64,000 nucleotides of DNA from Mytilus trossulus. Lineage: Eukaryota; Mollusca; Bivalvia; Mytilida; Mytilidae. This document shows positions 34,701 to 45,565 of the stretch, one piece after another. The stretch is taken from NCBI RefSeq assembly GCF_036588685.1, contig NC_086375.1:37594566-37658565 (forward strand), written 5' to 3'. The notes beneath the pieces are model-generated. The model was not told the DNA's origin. It did no database searches and was given only the letters and a program-made list of their open reading frames with translations. Numbering within the stretch: position 1 is the first letter of the stretch; each line of letters begins with the position of its first letter. A program made the position numbers and the translations under genes.

Positions 34701-37700
34701 AAATATTTTTTATCTGTTTTAAAAAATATATATTTTCCTCAACACTAACCATGCTAACTATATAAATATCTGGATAAAGTCTAGATCCATTAAATTATAA
34801 TATTTAGAATATATAAAAAAAAAATACTAATAGATAAAAGTAGGGCAAAACAGACTGTGGGTGAACGAAACCAAGGCATGGACTAGGACCTGATACCTCA
34901 GTACCCATTTACTACACCATGGCCACCTGCACATGTTATTTTTATTATGAACTATGAATCTACTAGCTAATACACCATTATTACTTTACAATATTAATAA
35001 TATTAGGATTCACAAAAGAATCACATTCATATGTTCCTTAATAATTTATAACAGTGTATATCAATGTTTAGCATTTGCAGAATACCAAATGAATTTCCAT
35101 AGGCTGAGATTATTGAAGTTGAATGTTAAATATGTTTGTTATGGTAATTTAAGCAAATCCTGTAATTAGTAGGTACGCTTAGCTTGTCTTAATTAAATCA
35201 GGTATCTTAATTACATGTAGGTGTTAAATATTAATCATCCAGTGAATGGTTGATGATTAGGGAGAACTAGTTCATTTTCAATTTCAATTTCATTAAAAAT
35301 GAATTGGATTATTTAATTGTTTAAACCAGACACTGTCTTGAAAAACTACTGAATAAAGTTAATTTGATAATTATACAAGTTTTGAAGGGTTTTTGAAAAT
35401 TAACTATATCATTGGCATATATTTTTTTATGTGTATTCACCATATTGGTATTTTTTATTGCAAAAATGCAAGTGTAGATTTTTATAATTATTAACTTAAT
35501 TGAAATTATTAAATGTAGGGCTACAGCATTATTCCATATCACAAAATGACAAAACAATTTAAAACTCATTGTATTAACTGTAACCCTCTTTAATAAAACA
35601 AATATCATATATGTACATTGTATGCAGATTTTACATGGTTTGTTGAGAAATAAAGATATATACCTGGGCCTCTATTTGAAATTTTTGACAATTGAGTAGA
35701 GTTTCAATCAACAAATAGATATTGTTCATCTGTTAAAATTGATTTCATATCTGCATTGGAAAATATTGATAGATCTGGATGACATGCATAACAATTGTGT
35801 GCATTTGGGGATTATTTTTTTTCCTTTGCACACAGCTTTTGATAAAAAAAATAATCCTGCATTCATTTTACAGGTAACACATTTAAATTGAAGATAATTC
35901 ATAACAAATATGACTATAGTTAACTAATTAACAGAAATAGAAACATGTCGACTCAATAAAACTATCACCTTGCGGTAACCCAGATGTTGTTGTCTCTACA
36001 TATTATATAGTTAACTTAGTATAAATTTTTAAAATACATGTATATACAAATGTATGCTATTTCAGCCTATTTGTTATATAAATTATATACTATAGCTAAT
36101 AAACAGTGATCACAAGAAATACTGTTACAGATAAGACATACATGGGTATTTGGGCATCACTACTTTAAGCAGAATCAAAGCTTTCTACAAACATTCTGAA
36201 ATCATTCTATGCTCACTTCTGCCAGCAATTATATATGTTCAGGGCATTTATTTTATAATGTTACGACATGTACCGTCAGAATGAATATCATTTTCCCTTA
36301 ATTACTGTAAATCTTTCTCTTAAATGTTATCTTTAATGTGATATTAAAAAACATAAAAACTGATCTTTGACTCTCACAACATTAAGAAAACAAAACTTCA
36401 TTGTGGATTCAACTTAAGTGCCTTTACCTATATCTCAGACTTTTTATGTCAATGATATCCTTTTTTTTTTATTTACAAAATGCACTTAAAAAAAATTCAT
36501 AATAATATGTTAACAAATTTCTTTTATCTTTGCAGATTATCACACACCTGTACGTCAAACTGTCAGACGAAGTGTAAAAACTCCAGCGTTTTATGCACCA
36601 CAACAAGCAGCAACAAATTTAATATCATACAGACCTCCAAGTGTGCATCCACCACCGACAAACCATGATCTCCGTAATTTTCCACAAACACAACGTCCAT
36701 CTAGATTACCTAGTCAAACTTTTGGTCATCTTTCAACAGGTATACAAAACCTTAACATATCGGAGAGGAATGCTCAAACAGGTTCAAATAGTTCGTTAGA
36801 AACTGGATCAGAAAGTGGTCAGTCTTCATCATCTGGATACCAATCAGGAAATACTGGTGTCAGAAAGTTGTCTGGAAATGTTCCAAGTTTGGGAACTGTT
36901 GGAGAAGGTAATTTACGTTTGAAATTTAAACACATATATAAAAATCTTACAACAGTAATACATCTTATGATCTGTTACATTTTTATGATCTGTCTATTCA
37001 TAGAATCTTGATGAGGGTTGTTTTATTTTATATTTTTGGTTTACCTACAACTTAGCATATTCAAATGTATGAGGGCATATTGGTGTCCATTTTTTTGTAA
37101 ATTTCCAAATATAAGACAAAACAGAGATTGCTTTATCATTTTATGGAAATTCAGAATTTACAATTAATTTAAATATTATATTTAGAAATGCCAAAAAAAT
37201 ATGATAATCAATGATTTTAACAGGGGAGATAATTAAACTGAAAATTACTACAAAGCGACTAGTTCTTATATGAAGATCAGAAGATGTTGTATGATCACAA
37301 AATGAGACTACTATCAACCAGAGCTCAAATAGTGTCGGTAGTAGCCATTAATTTAATACCACCTTCAACAATGAGAAAACAACCATACCGTATTAGGCAG
37401 CTATAAAAGGCTCTGACATGAAAAGTTCAAATGAGAAAATGAACAGCCTTCAATACAATTTATGAAAAACAGATATGACAGTCATGAACCAACCTACAGA
37501 TTGTAGTTAGGTGAAGGATGATTGTAACTAGTAGAGTGGTGTTAGAGCATAACATAAGTTCTGTCATATTTAATACCAATCTATTGTATTAAGCAATTTT
37601 TTATCATTAAAAAATCATCTATTTTTTTTGTTCTTATTTCCAGATTTTGATGACAACTCAAATTATTACCATGGCAACTTCAACACAGAGGCTTACAGCC

Positions 37701-40700
37701 AGTATGATGAGAATTATCAGATACAACAACATCACCAGGAGATTAGAAATCTGTATGCTCAGAAAAATATGTCAACCCAGCAGAATTTATACACATCTGC
37801 CCAGAGAGACAATCCAATTACAGTAACATCAGGTTTGTCTTCAATCTTGTTTCTGTCAGAACTATTGAATCAGAAAAGTTCCTCTGATCATTTCTTAAAG
37901 CATCATGAATTTATTCAATTACGGGGATATGATAATGGTCTTTTTTATGCCCGACCTACGATAGTAGAGGGGCATTATGTTTTCTGGTCTGTGCGTCCGT
38001 CTGTGCGTCCGTTCGTCCCATTTCAGGTTAAAGTTTTTGGTCAATGTAGTTTTTGATGAAGCTGAAGTCCAATCAACTTGAAACATAATACACTTGTTGC
38101 TTATGATATGATCTTTCTAATTTTATAGCCAAATTAAACTTTTGACCCAAATTTCACGGTCCACTGAACATAGAAAATGAAAGTGGGAATTTCAGGTTAA
38201 AGTTTTTGGTCAAGGTAGTTATTGATGAAGCTGAAGTCCAATCAACTTGAAACTTAATACACTTGTTGCTTATGATATGATCGTTCTAATTTTAAAGCCA
38301 AATTAGACTTTTGACCCCAATTTCACGGTCCTCTGAACATAGAAAAATGAAAGTGGGAATTTCAGGTTGAAGTTTTTGGTCAAGGTAGTTTTTGATGAAG
38401 CTGAAGTCCAATCAACTTGAAACTTTATACACTTGTTGCTTATGATATGATCGTTCTAATTTTAAAGCCAAATTAGACTTTTGACCCCAATTTCACGGTC
38501 CACTCAACATATAAAATTTAAATGGGAATTTCAGGTTAAAGGTAGTTTTTGATAAAATTGAAGTCTAATCAACTTGAAACTTAGTACACATGTTCCCTAT
38601 AATATAATCTTTCTTATTTTAATGCCAAATTAGATTATTACCCAATTTCACGGTCCACTGAACATAGAAAATGAAAGTAGGAATTTCAGGTTAAAGTTTT
38701 TGGTCAAGGTAGTTTTTGATAAAATTGAAGTCCAATCAACTTGAAACTTAGTTCACATGTTCCCTATAATATAATCTTTCTTATTTTAATGCCAAATTAG
38801 ATTATTACTCAATTTCACGGTCCATGGAACATGGAAAAGGATAGTGCAAGTGGGGCATCCGTGTACTTTGGACACATTCTTGTTTGGTACATAAAATTAC
38901 AAAATCTTTAATCTTTTAGTTGCGTTCAAAATCAAAATGAGCTCAATTATTTATTTCTGAGCACTAAGGTGCGGTATGATTTAAAATGAGACTATTATCA
39001 AAGACCAAAGGACAAAGATATGAATCATATGAAATACAGGTAACTTTACAACTTCTACAATGAGCCAAACTGATATCATTTATAATTAGTAAGCTATAGA
39101 AGGCTGGGAATGAAAAATTGAAGAACAATTCAAAAAGCAAACCAAAGGCCTATTTTATACTGCAACAGTAAAAAAAATCACTTAATTATGGCATACAGCG
39201 ACAACATCCATTGGATTACAAAATCTGGGTTCTGGACATGCATAAAATGAATGTGGTAGGGATAAACATATAGAAGAGTGTTCAATCCTCCTTTTACATA
39301 GAACAGTGGTGTAACAATATAAGAACAAACTATTAAAATTAGTTGAAAAGGCTTGACTTATCAGATCAGCAATTATCACAAAAAAAAGAGCAAAATGGGT
39401 TCATATCAATTAGACAGCTACCTAACAATATAATACAAGTAGAAAAAACATATATTATAATGCAATGTATCATGTATATAAATTAAAAGTATTATAAGAG
39501 AGAGAATATTGTGTTAGCAGATAATTGATAATGATTTATGTCTTAATAGCTTCAGGTGGATTTTGTGGACAAGACATGCTATTACCTCATGGATGGTCAA
39601 TTGACTGGACAGTCCGAGGACGCAAATATTACATTGACCACAATACTCACACCACACACTGGAGTCATCCATTAGAGAAGGAGAGTCTTCCTACTGGTTG
39701 GGAGAGGATAGAATCAAAAGAATTTGGAGTGTATTATGTCAAGTAAGTAAAGATTTTAAATCTTGATTCTTTTGCACTAGCAATTTATAAGAATATCTAT
39801 AGGATGATTTTACACATGAAAATAAACATGCTGATTATTTATAGATGAATTTCTTTTTTTATACTGTATATTTTTTAAATGTACATTTTAACTAGATTTC
39901 CAAAGGAAAACAGGTTAAAACATGTGTGCAGATGGGCCAGGGAATGCCAAACAGTGTTGTGCAATAACTTGAAAAGACTTTCACAAAATCTTTCAAAAAT
40001 TTGATATGTTGTGTCCTGTTACTAAACAAAGGTCAAGTTTGATTTTCGCAATTTTAGCTTTCATTGTTGCTGAGTTGTAGACCTTTACTCTTTTACTTGT
40101 TCCTGTTTGCGGGTCCAGATTTGCAAATATCATTTTCATGCATGAAAAATCTGGTTTGCTGCTATCCGACAGACTCTTGTTAGAATTACAAAAAAAACAG
40201 TTAATTTACAAATATTATTTTCATAACTTTTTGGTTTGTTTCCTTTTAGTCATATAAAGAAAACAGCTCAGTATCCTCATCCATGTGCACAAAGTATACC
40301 AAACATGCACAGTTTCCAACATCCATTACCAGGTGCATTGGAGTACAGACCATCTATAGCTAGACAGCCCAATGTTCTAGTCCCAGCGAACCCATATCTA
40401 AATTCAGGTAAATATTAATCACAATGAGCAGTGTCGGATCCTGACCTTTTCATTAGGGAGTCCATTGACTAGCCTATTAGGGAGGGGGCTCTAGTCATGC
40501 TTCTGTGATTCCCTATATAATCAAATTTTTCCCACAAATGTTGGGCCTACGCCCCCCCCCCCCCCAGGATCCACCTAAGATGGGAAATGTGTCAAAGAGA
40601 CAACAACCCAACCAAAGAGCAGAAAACAATACATGTACTATAACAACAAATTTAAAGTGTTGAATGGTACAAAAACGTCATTCTTGCACTAAAATTAAGG

Positions 40701-43602
40701 ATACTTTCGGGAAAAACTTAAAAAAGCAAATATACTTTTGTAAAATCACTTCTTTCCTTGAGAAAAAAATATTAAGGTTAATTTTTGTAGCTGGCTTTAA
40801 GTGACTATATCTTAGATTTATAGAATTACATGCCTGCTCAAATTGGTAGCTTCACTTGATATCCTTCAAATAAGACTTAATTAAGTTGGAACTATTATTA
40901 ACCAGTTGCCAGAAATGGTTAACACTTGTAGTAAGGTGTTATTTGAAAACTAGAATGTGTCCCCAGTATATGGATGCCCCGCTTCCACTATCATTTTCTA
41001 TGTTCACTGGACTGTGAAATTGGGGTAAAAACTCTAATTTGACATTAAATTAGAAAGATCATATTATAGGGAACATCTGTACTAAGATTCATGTTGAACT
41101 TCATCAAAAACAACCTTGACCAAAAACTTCAACCTAAAGCAGAACAGAAGGACAAACATACACACGGACCAGAAAACATAATGCTCCTCTTCTATTGTAG
41201 GTAGGGGCATAAAAATGGTGATGACCAAACAAATTTAGAATGAAAAACTCACAGTTTGTGGCCTGGTTATACTTTATTATTAAACTGTAAAAATATAAGT
41301 GAACCAACACCTGAAGTGGTGATTGTGTGATAGGGTAAAAACTAGTGGATACCACTATTTATATAGCGTCACCTTAACTACCCTAATTATACTTACACTT
41401 CCGGTTAACCGCTCAACTGCAAAAAATGCACCTCACTGTAAATTTTATATGCAACATTGTCCTGATGGAGCCTATCTAAAGGTGAAACATGTCAACCAAA
41501 TATACAGATACTTTGCAGTAAATACTTTAGTGTTGTTGTCTTTATTGTTGAAATTTTATTATTAAAGACTAAAAGTCACAGAACTTCATTTTAAGCACAT
41601 TCAAATTTCTCATTACAACAGACTTTTTGATTTCTTAGAAAATTGTGATATATTACATTTTGACATGTCTTACACTTACTGTAGTTGTTCAGAGTTTTGT
41701 TTTTTAATTTCATTTAGAATATTTATCTGGAACAAAACATTCTCATATAAAGTAAATTTGAATTTAACGCTTTCAAAGACATGTTTTATCAGAGTTTTTT
41801 TCATATAGCATTTGGTTTTATGATTGTCATTTTGTTGCAGCAATTCCTCAATGGTTACATGTATACTCTAGAGGTGCTCCTGAACATGACCATAAACTAA
41901 AGGTAAGTATCTATATAATTGCATGAGGGTGTTGATGGGGCATAAAGAATTGAGAATACTGGGCAAAAAAAGAAAATATTGGACCAAAAAATATAAAAAA
42001 GGGATAGACAAAAAAATAAAGAAAAAGGAATAATGCACAATAGAAGTGAACACTGTGATGGTACGCCTGCTTTACTGAACATTTAATTTATGTTTATAGT
42101 CCTAAATATAAAGCTTTACTTTAAGTTTCACATCAACTTGACATTATCCAAGAAATGAGGTCAAGGTTAGATAAAACAAACCAGAAATACATGTACACCT
42201 TACAATCATTCCATACACCAAATAAAGTTTATCTGTTATTAATAGTTTCTTAGAAATGATCTCAACCAGGAAAACTTAGCATTGACCAACGAACTATGAA
42301 AAAAATGAATCTACTTTATGTAGTATAGTAACCAATTGTGATTTCTTTGATTTTGAACGTATATTCAATTTTGCTATTAATGGGGTTATCAGACTTGAGT
42401 GTTCTAAAAATGGTAGTTGATGTTTTTTTGAGACATTATTATGTTGATTTTTTTTTTTTTTTAATCTTCAGTGGGATTTATTCCGTTTAAATGAACTAGA
42501 ACATTTTGATGCCTTGCTAGTACGATTGAATAGACAAGATATAGAAGACATTGTCCTGAAATATGAACATTTTAGATCGGCTTTGGTGATAGAAATGGAA
42601 AGAAGAAGGCAGGAAAAAGAAATTGAGATGCTAAAACAATCAGTTGAAAATCCACAGCTTCCTGTATCAACGACTGGGAATAAAATGTTACCTTTCTCTA
42701 TAATGAACAATCCAATGGGGCAAAATTTTCCAATAAATCCAATGGGGAACGATCAGTTTCTGTCTCAAAAACCTGAATCTAAGCAAATGTTGTACATGCA
42801 AAGTCATGTTAATGAACAACCTAAGACTTCTGTGATATCAAATGATCATCCTCGTGTTGGACAACCACAGTTGATATACAGTCAGCCTACAGCAATGTAT
42901 GGTCCCAACAGGATAATGGTCAATCGAGATCTAGAACAAGAACATTTAGAACTTCAACGAGAGATGCAATTACAGTCACAACAACAACAAAGAATTCAAC
43001 ATCTTCAACAACAGTATCAGCAGCTTTTACAACAGTACCATGCCCAGCATAATCAACCTTTGAATTCACCTACCACCGCTAATGTCTCTGTTTATTCACC
43101 TTCAATACAATATAGACAACCCATGCAACAAGTTCAACTCAGACAACCAGTAACGCAGCCACAGTTACAGTCTCATATGCAAATGCATAGGCCTCCACCT
43201 TCCCTTTCTCCTGCAATGCAGGATCAAACAGTTTATGGACAGCTGCAGCCTCAATCTATGCAAATTATGAGGTACCAGCAACCCCCTGTTCACATCCAAC
43301 AATCTGTGCCTTTCATACAGCAGCCAATTCTTTCTCACCATGGTCAATCAACAACATCTCAGCAACAGGTGAACTTAACACAGCATATTACACAATCAGC
43401 ACCTCAGTCTCAAGGAAACCCTAGTCAACTTATCAACCAATCAGCTCCTCAGTTGCAAAATTCTTCTCAACATATCAACCAATCAACACAGCACTCTCAA
43501 CAAAACATGCATATGATACAGAATGAGCAGTCAGGCATTACAGCAGCTCAGGGTCAACAGACATCTAGAGCATTAACTCAGAATATTGAAACAAAAGTTT
43601 AA
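31782..43602 (+). CDS. SAV1: Salvador homolog (Hippo pathway scaffold) with long Gln-rich tail
   Basis: Scaffold that binds the MST/Hippo kinase through its SARAH domain and promotes phosphorylation of Warts/LATS. Exons: 31782-31872, 36536-36907, 37644-37832, 39556-39742, 40250-40407, 41841-41902, 42472-43602. Phases match and total 2190 nt, 729 aa. The N-terminus MLSKKKESS...GKYVKRDTP resembles vertebrate SAV1. Residues 31-217 are low complexity. WW1 is about 227-258 (LPHGWSIDW ... [17 protein letters not shown]) and WW2 about 262-292 ([20 protein letters not shown] ... AQYPHP), with tyrosine replacing the second tryptophan as in other SAV1 proteins. [20 protein letters not shown] leads into SARAH, about 354-402 ([20 protein letters not shown]). 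Human SAV1 (383 aa) ends soon after SARAH; here about 327 Gln/Pro/Ser-rich residues follow in the same uninterrupted exon. Intron 1 is 4.7 kb and full of repeats. Confidence 0.95.
32047..33165. mobile_element. Probable fold-back/MITE element in SAV1 intron 1
   Basis: The left arm (GGTTTATATG, TATATCCGGGTGAAATTTGA, CAGTGAAATTCTATCTGGGT) aligns loosely with the reverse complement of the right arm (CGGTTTATTTC, TATCCTGAGGATAATTTATC, GAGTGAAAATCTATCTGTGT), giving imperfect inverted arms of roughly 150 bp around an AT-rich centre. No clear target duplication was found. The 67-codon frame inside is chance. Confidence 0.45.
33330..34460 (+). pseudogene. 5'-truncated LINE (non-LTR retrotransposon) 3' end
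   Basis: 33482-33808 encodes the usual C-terminal region after a LINE reverse transcriptase: [20 protein letters not shown], then the cysteine/histidine motif [20 protein letters not shown], ending ETGRFL and TAA. The 3' UTR runs to an AATAAAATATTTTGAATTGA-type repeated tail at 34433-34460. 33330-33480 retains further degraded coding sequence. The reverse transcriptase core and 5' half are missing, as expected of truncated insertions. It lies in SAV1 intron 1, same strand. Confidence 0.75.
34461..36535. other. Remainder of SAV1 intron 1
   Basis: AT-rich intronic sequence. No gene or classifiable repeat; 71- and 95-codon frames here show no family signal. 34840-34935 (CAAGGCATGGACTAGGACCT ... 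CACCATGGCC) hints at an old tRNA-derived SINE but is too weak to call. Confidence 0.5.
37270..37560 (+). repeat. SINE-like element (GAGACTACT...AGCTATAAAAGGC)
   Basis: AGATGTTGTATGATCACAAA, ATGAGACTACTATCAACCAG, CACCTTCAACAATGAGAAAA, GGCAGCTATAAAAGGCTCTG: a diverged relative of the better copy at 58015-58330. SAV1 intron 2. Confidence 0.7.
37955..38890 (+). repeat. Dispersed element with a 168-bp internal tandem array, five units
   Basis: Opens CCCGACCTACGATAGTAGAG ... GTCCGTCTGTGCGTCCGTTC, then units beginning TTCAGGTTAAAGTTTTTGGT at 38022, 38191, 38361, 38530 and 38685 (steps 169, 170, 169, 155), ending GGGGCATCCGTGTACTTTGG. Single-unit relatives in the opposite sense are at 40950-41215 and 49409-49707. 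SAV1 intron 3. The 142-codon frame spanning exon 3 runs into this repeat past the donor. Confidence 0.85.
38965..39185 (+). repeat. SINE-like fragment
   Basis: ATGAGACTATTATCAAAGAC, CTTCTACAATGAGCCAAACT and AAGCTATAGAAGGCTGGGAA match the order of blocks in the 58015 copy. SAV1 intron 3. Confidence 0.6.
40423..40640. repeat. Degraded CAGTGNCGGATCC element plus SINE-like piece
   Basis: CAGTGTCGGATCCTGACC at the left, GATTCCCTATATAATCAAAT inside, a run of 15 C, and AGGATCCACCTAAGATGGG at the right. A relative lies at 58328-58450. GGGAAATGTGTCAAAGAGAC follows (family of 6300-6450). SAV1 intron 5. Confidence 0.6.
40950..41215 (-). repeat. Single reverse copy of the 37955 element
   Basis: GTGTCCCCAGTATATGGATG, CTATCATTTTCTATGTTCAC, CCTTGACCAAAAACTTCAAC and CAGAAAACATAATGCTCCTC. 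It keeps both ends but only one 168-bp unit. Confidence 0.8.
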
Positions 43603-44060
43603 TGTTAGTACTGGTTAACTTCATAGGCATTTATAAACTGATTCTGCATTTCATTTCATTTTTCAATCAAATCAAAATAAATTGCAATTCTGTTAAACAT
43701 TTGATTGTAAGCAGAAATGTATTTTGTAACTTTTATAATATTTTATGTTAGCACATAGGAAAAAAGATCAAACCTGAATCTTAAAATACTGTTTTAATTT
43801 TATTTGGTTAATAGCATATTTATTTATTTATTTTTTTGCTAACATTTGTTTATGAAATCTTTCTGCTGTTGATCTCAAATTAATTTGATATTTTGTACTT
43901 GAAACTTGTCTTATTTGTTGTGATGGTTTTTATGATCTGTCTCATTATTTAATATGATAGAACTATTGAAATCTGATTCTAATACATATCCTGTGTCTAA
44001 GCTTTGTCTAAAAGGATCTAAGATGCTCAGTTCTCTTTTCAGCTTTAAAGACATTTAAGG

Positions 44061-44254
44061 GGGTCTCATTGGGGGTTCTGATCTCAGATCCCACTTACGG
44101 TACTGTTTTGTCAGATTCCCGTATCCCGCTTACACTATGAACGTAAGCAATTCTCATTTTTTTGTAAATTCCTGTGTCCCGCTAGACTTCATTTCCCGTT
44201 TTCACTGCACTATAATTTGACTTTCATGCTTACAAAAATACAGCAATGAGACCC
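44061..44254. mobile_element. Short MITE, 194 bp, in the SAV1 3' UTR
   Basis: Perfect 11-bp ends GGGTCTCATTG (44061-44071) and CAATGAGACCC (44244-44254). Flanks ATTTAAGG and AAATTAAGG are similar but not a clean target duplication. No coding. Confidence 0.6.
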
Positions 44255-44570
44255 AAATTAAGGATCATCTGGTTTTTAAAAAAATTTGAAGGCTAAAATT
44301 TCATTACAAAATTGGCCAATCACCAGAACAAAAAGAGAAATGGACTGTTGTCTTTGTAAGGAAAGCTTGAACTCCAGATCTATATTGTAATCAGATTGTA
44401 ACTATTCCATAAGTTATTATGTACTGTTACTGGTACGTAAATGTTTAAAGAATTTTGGCTACTTATTTTCTTAATCATGCTTACTGAAATCTTTTTTATG
44501 TCGGTATCAGAAATATGATCTATATGCTTTTAGGTCTGTTCTATTTTGCTATAATGTGCAGAGCTGGGAT

Positions 44571-44670
44571 GGATCTAGTCCAAATAAATATGACGTCTTG
44601 AAAGGTTATTTATTTTTTTTGCTTTGACGAATTATATCCTTTCAAGATGTCATAATTATTTGGACTAGGA
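44571..44670. repeat. Long hairpin/fold-back in the SAV1 3' UTR
   Basis: TAGTCCAAATAAATATGACG and TCTTGAAAGG (44576-44605) pair with CCTTTCAAGATGTCATAATT and ATTTGGACTA (44638-44668), with about three mismatches around a T-rich loop of roughly 30 nt. In RNA this would form a long, nearly perfect stem. Confidence 0.75.
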
Positions 44671-45542
44671 TGGATCAAATTCTTCAGCATAGCATGGCAA
44701 ATAGTTGTCATCATTTGTACTTCTAAATAGTACAAACTTACATTCAATTACGGAAAAGTCTGTAAAAGGTCTATATTTTTATATACTAGTAAATGAAATG
44801 GATTGATATGAATTGGCTGCTTTTTAAATGTATGATCTTCGTACACATGTTATTCTCAAATTCAGCTTGGTGCTTTTTTTCTTTATAACCTTTTCATTGT
44901 GCTGTTCCAATCCTGTTTAGATGTAAGACATACTTGTGAGTGAAACATTATAGCTATCTGATAAAAAAATCAGTCAGATAGTTCTGTGGATGCATTATTA
45001 TTCATGGGATACCAAATTTTTCATGGACTTCCTTAGTGAAGGTTAACTAAATATTTAATTTTTAGTGAAGTACATTTCAGTTGTTTCCATTATTGCGAAA
45101 AAAATTGCACAAGGATTGGTTTGGCAAAAGTAAAAACCCTCATTTCCAGTTTGAAAGGATTATATGTATACTGCAGAAAGCACAGAGAATAGCCTACATC
45201 AAGGCAACATACATATGGTATATTCTGTTGATTTCAAAATCCAATGGTTCTGTAAAGTAGTTTATTAGTGCTTAATTTTGTTTGCCACAGTACACATATT
45301 GTACTAAGGTTTAAATCATGTGTACATCCATTGTGTAGCTTGTTTAAGTTTGATGCTTTCTGAGTGTAAAACTTGATTACGTTTTAATCTGTTTTTATGC
45401 ATTATGAAGATGTGATAAAAAGACTAAAAATAACAATTCAAAATAGACTTTCATGTGTATTTTTAAGGCATATGTATAACAATATATTGATAAAATTGTA
45501 CAAATTGTGTAAATATTAGATAAATGTATTTATCATTACAGC

Positions 45543-45548
45543 AATAAA
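45543..45548 (+). terminator. Candidate SAV1 poly(A) signal
   Basis: Canonical AATAAA, 1.9 kb after the stop codon. Earlier partial matches exist, so alternative ends are possible. Confidence 0.45.
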
Positions 45549-45565
45549 TTTTCCATTCCCTACCA

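Larger units (their letters stand above)
43603..45565 (+). other. SAV1 3' UTR (inferred)
   Basis: No further coding. It contains two small inverted-repeat elements (44061-44254 and 44571-44670, separate entries). The best poly(A) signal, AATAAA at 45543-45548, is followed by T/GT-rich sequence (TTTCAACAAAGATGTTTTTG). The true end needs transcript data. Confidence 0.55.

Noticed and set aside
34840-34935. Possible tRNA-derived SINE or tRNA
   Set aside because: Some tRNA-like wording (CCTGATACCTCAGTACCC) but no cloverleaf or convincing A and B boxes.
36480-36668. 62-aa plus-strand frame
   Set aside because: Out-of-frame overlap with SAV1 exon 2 and the intron before it; the 122-aa frame at 36643 is the real one and joins other SAV1 exons in phase.
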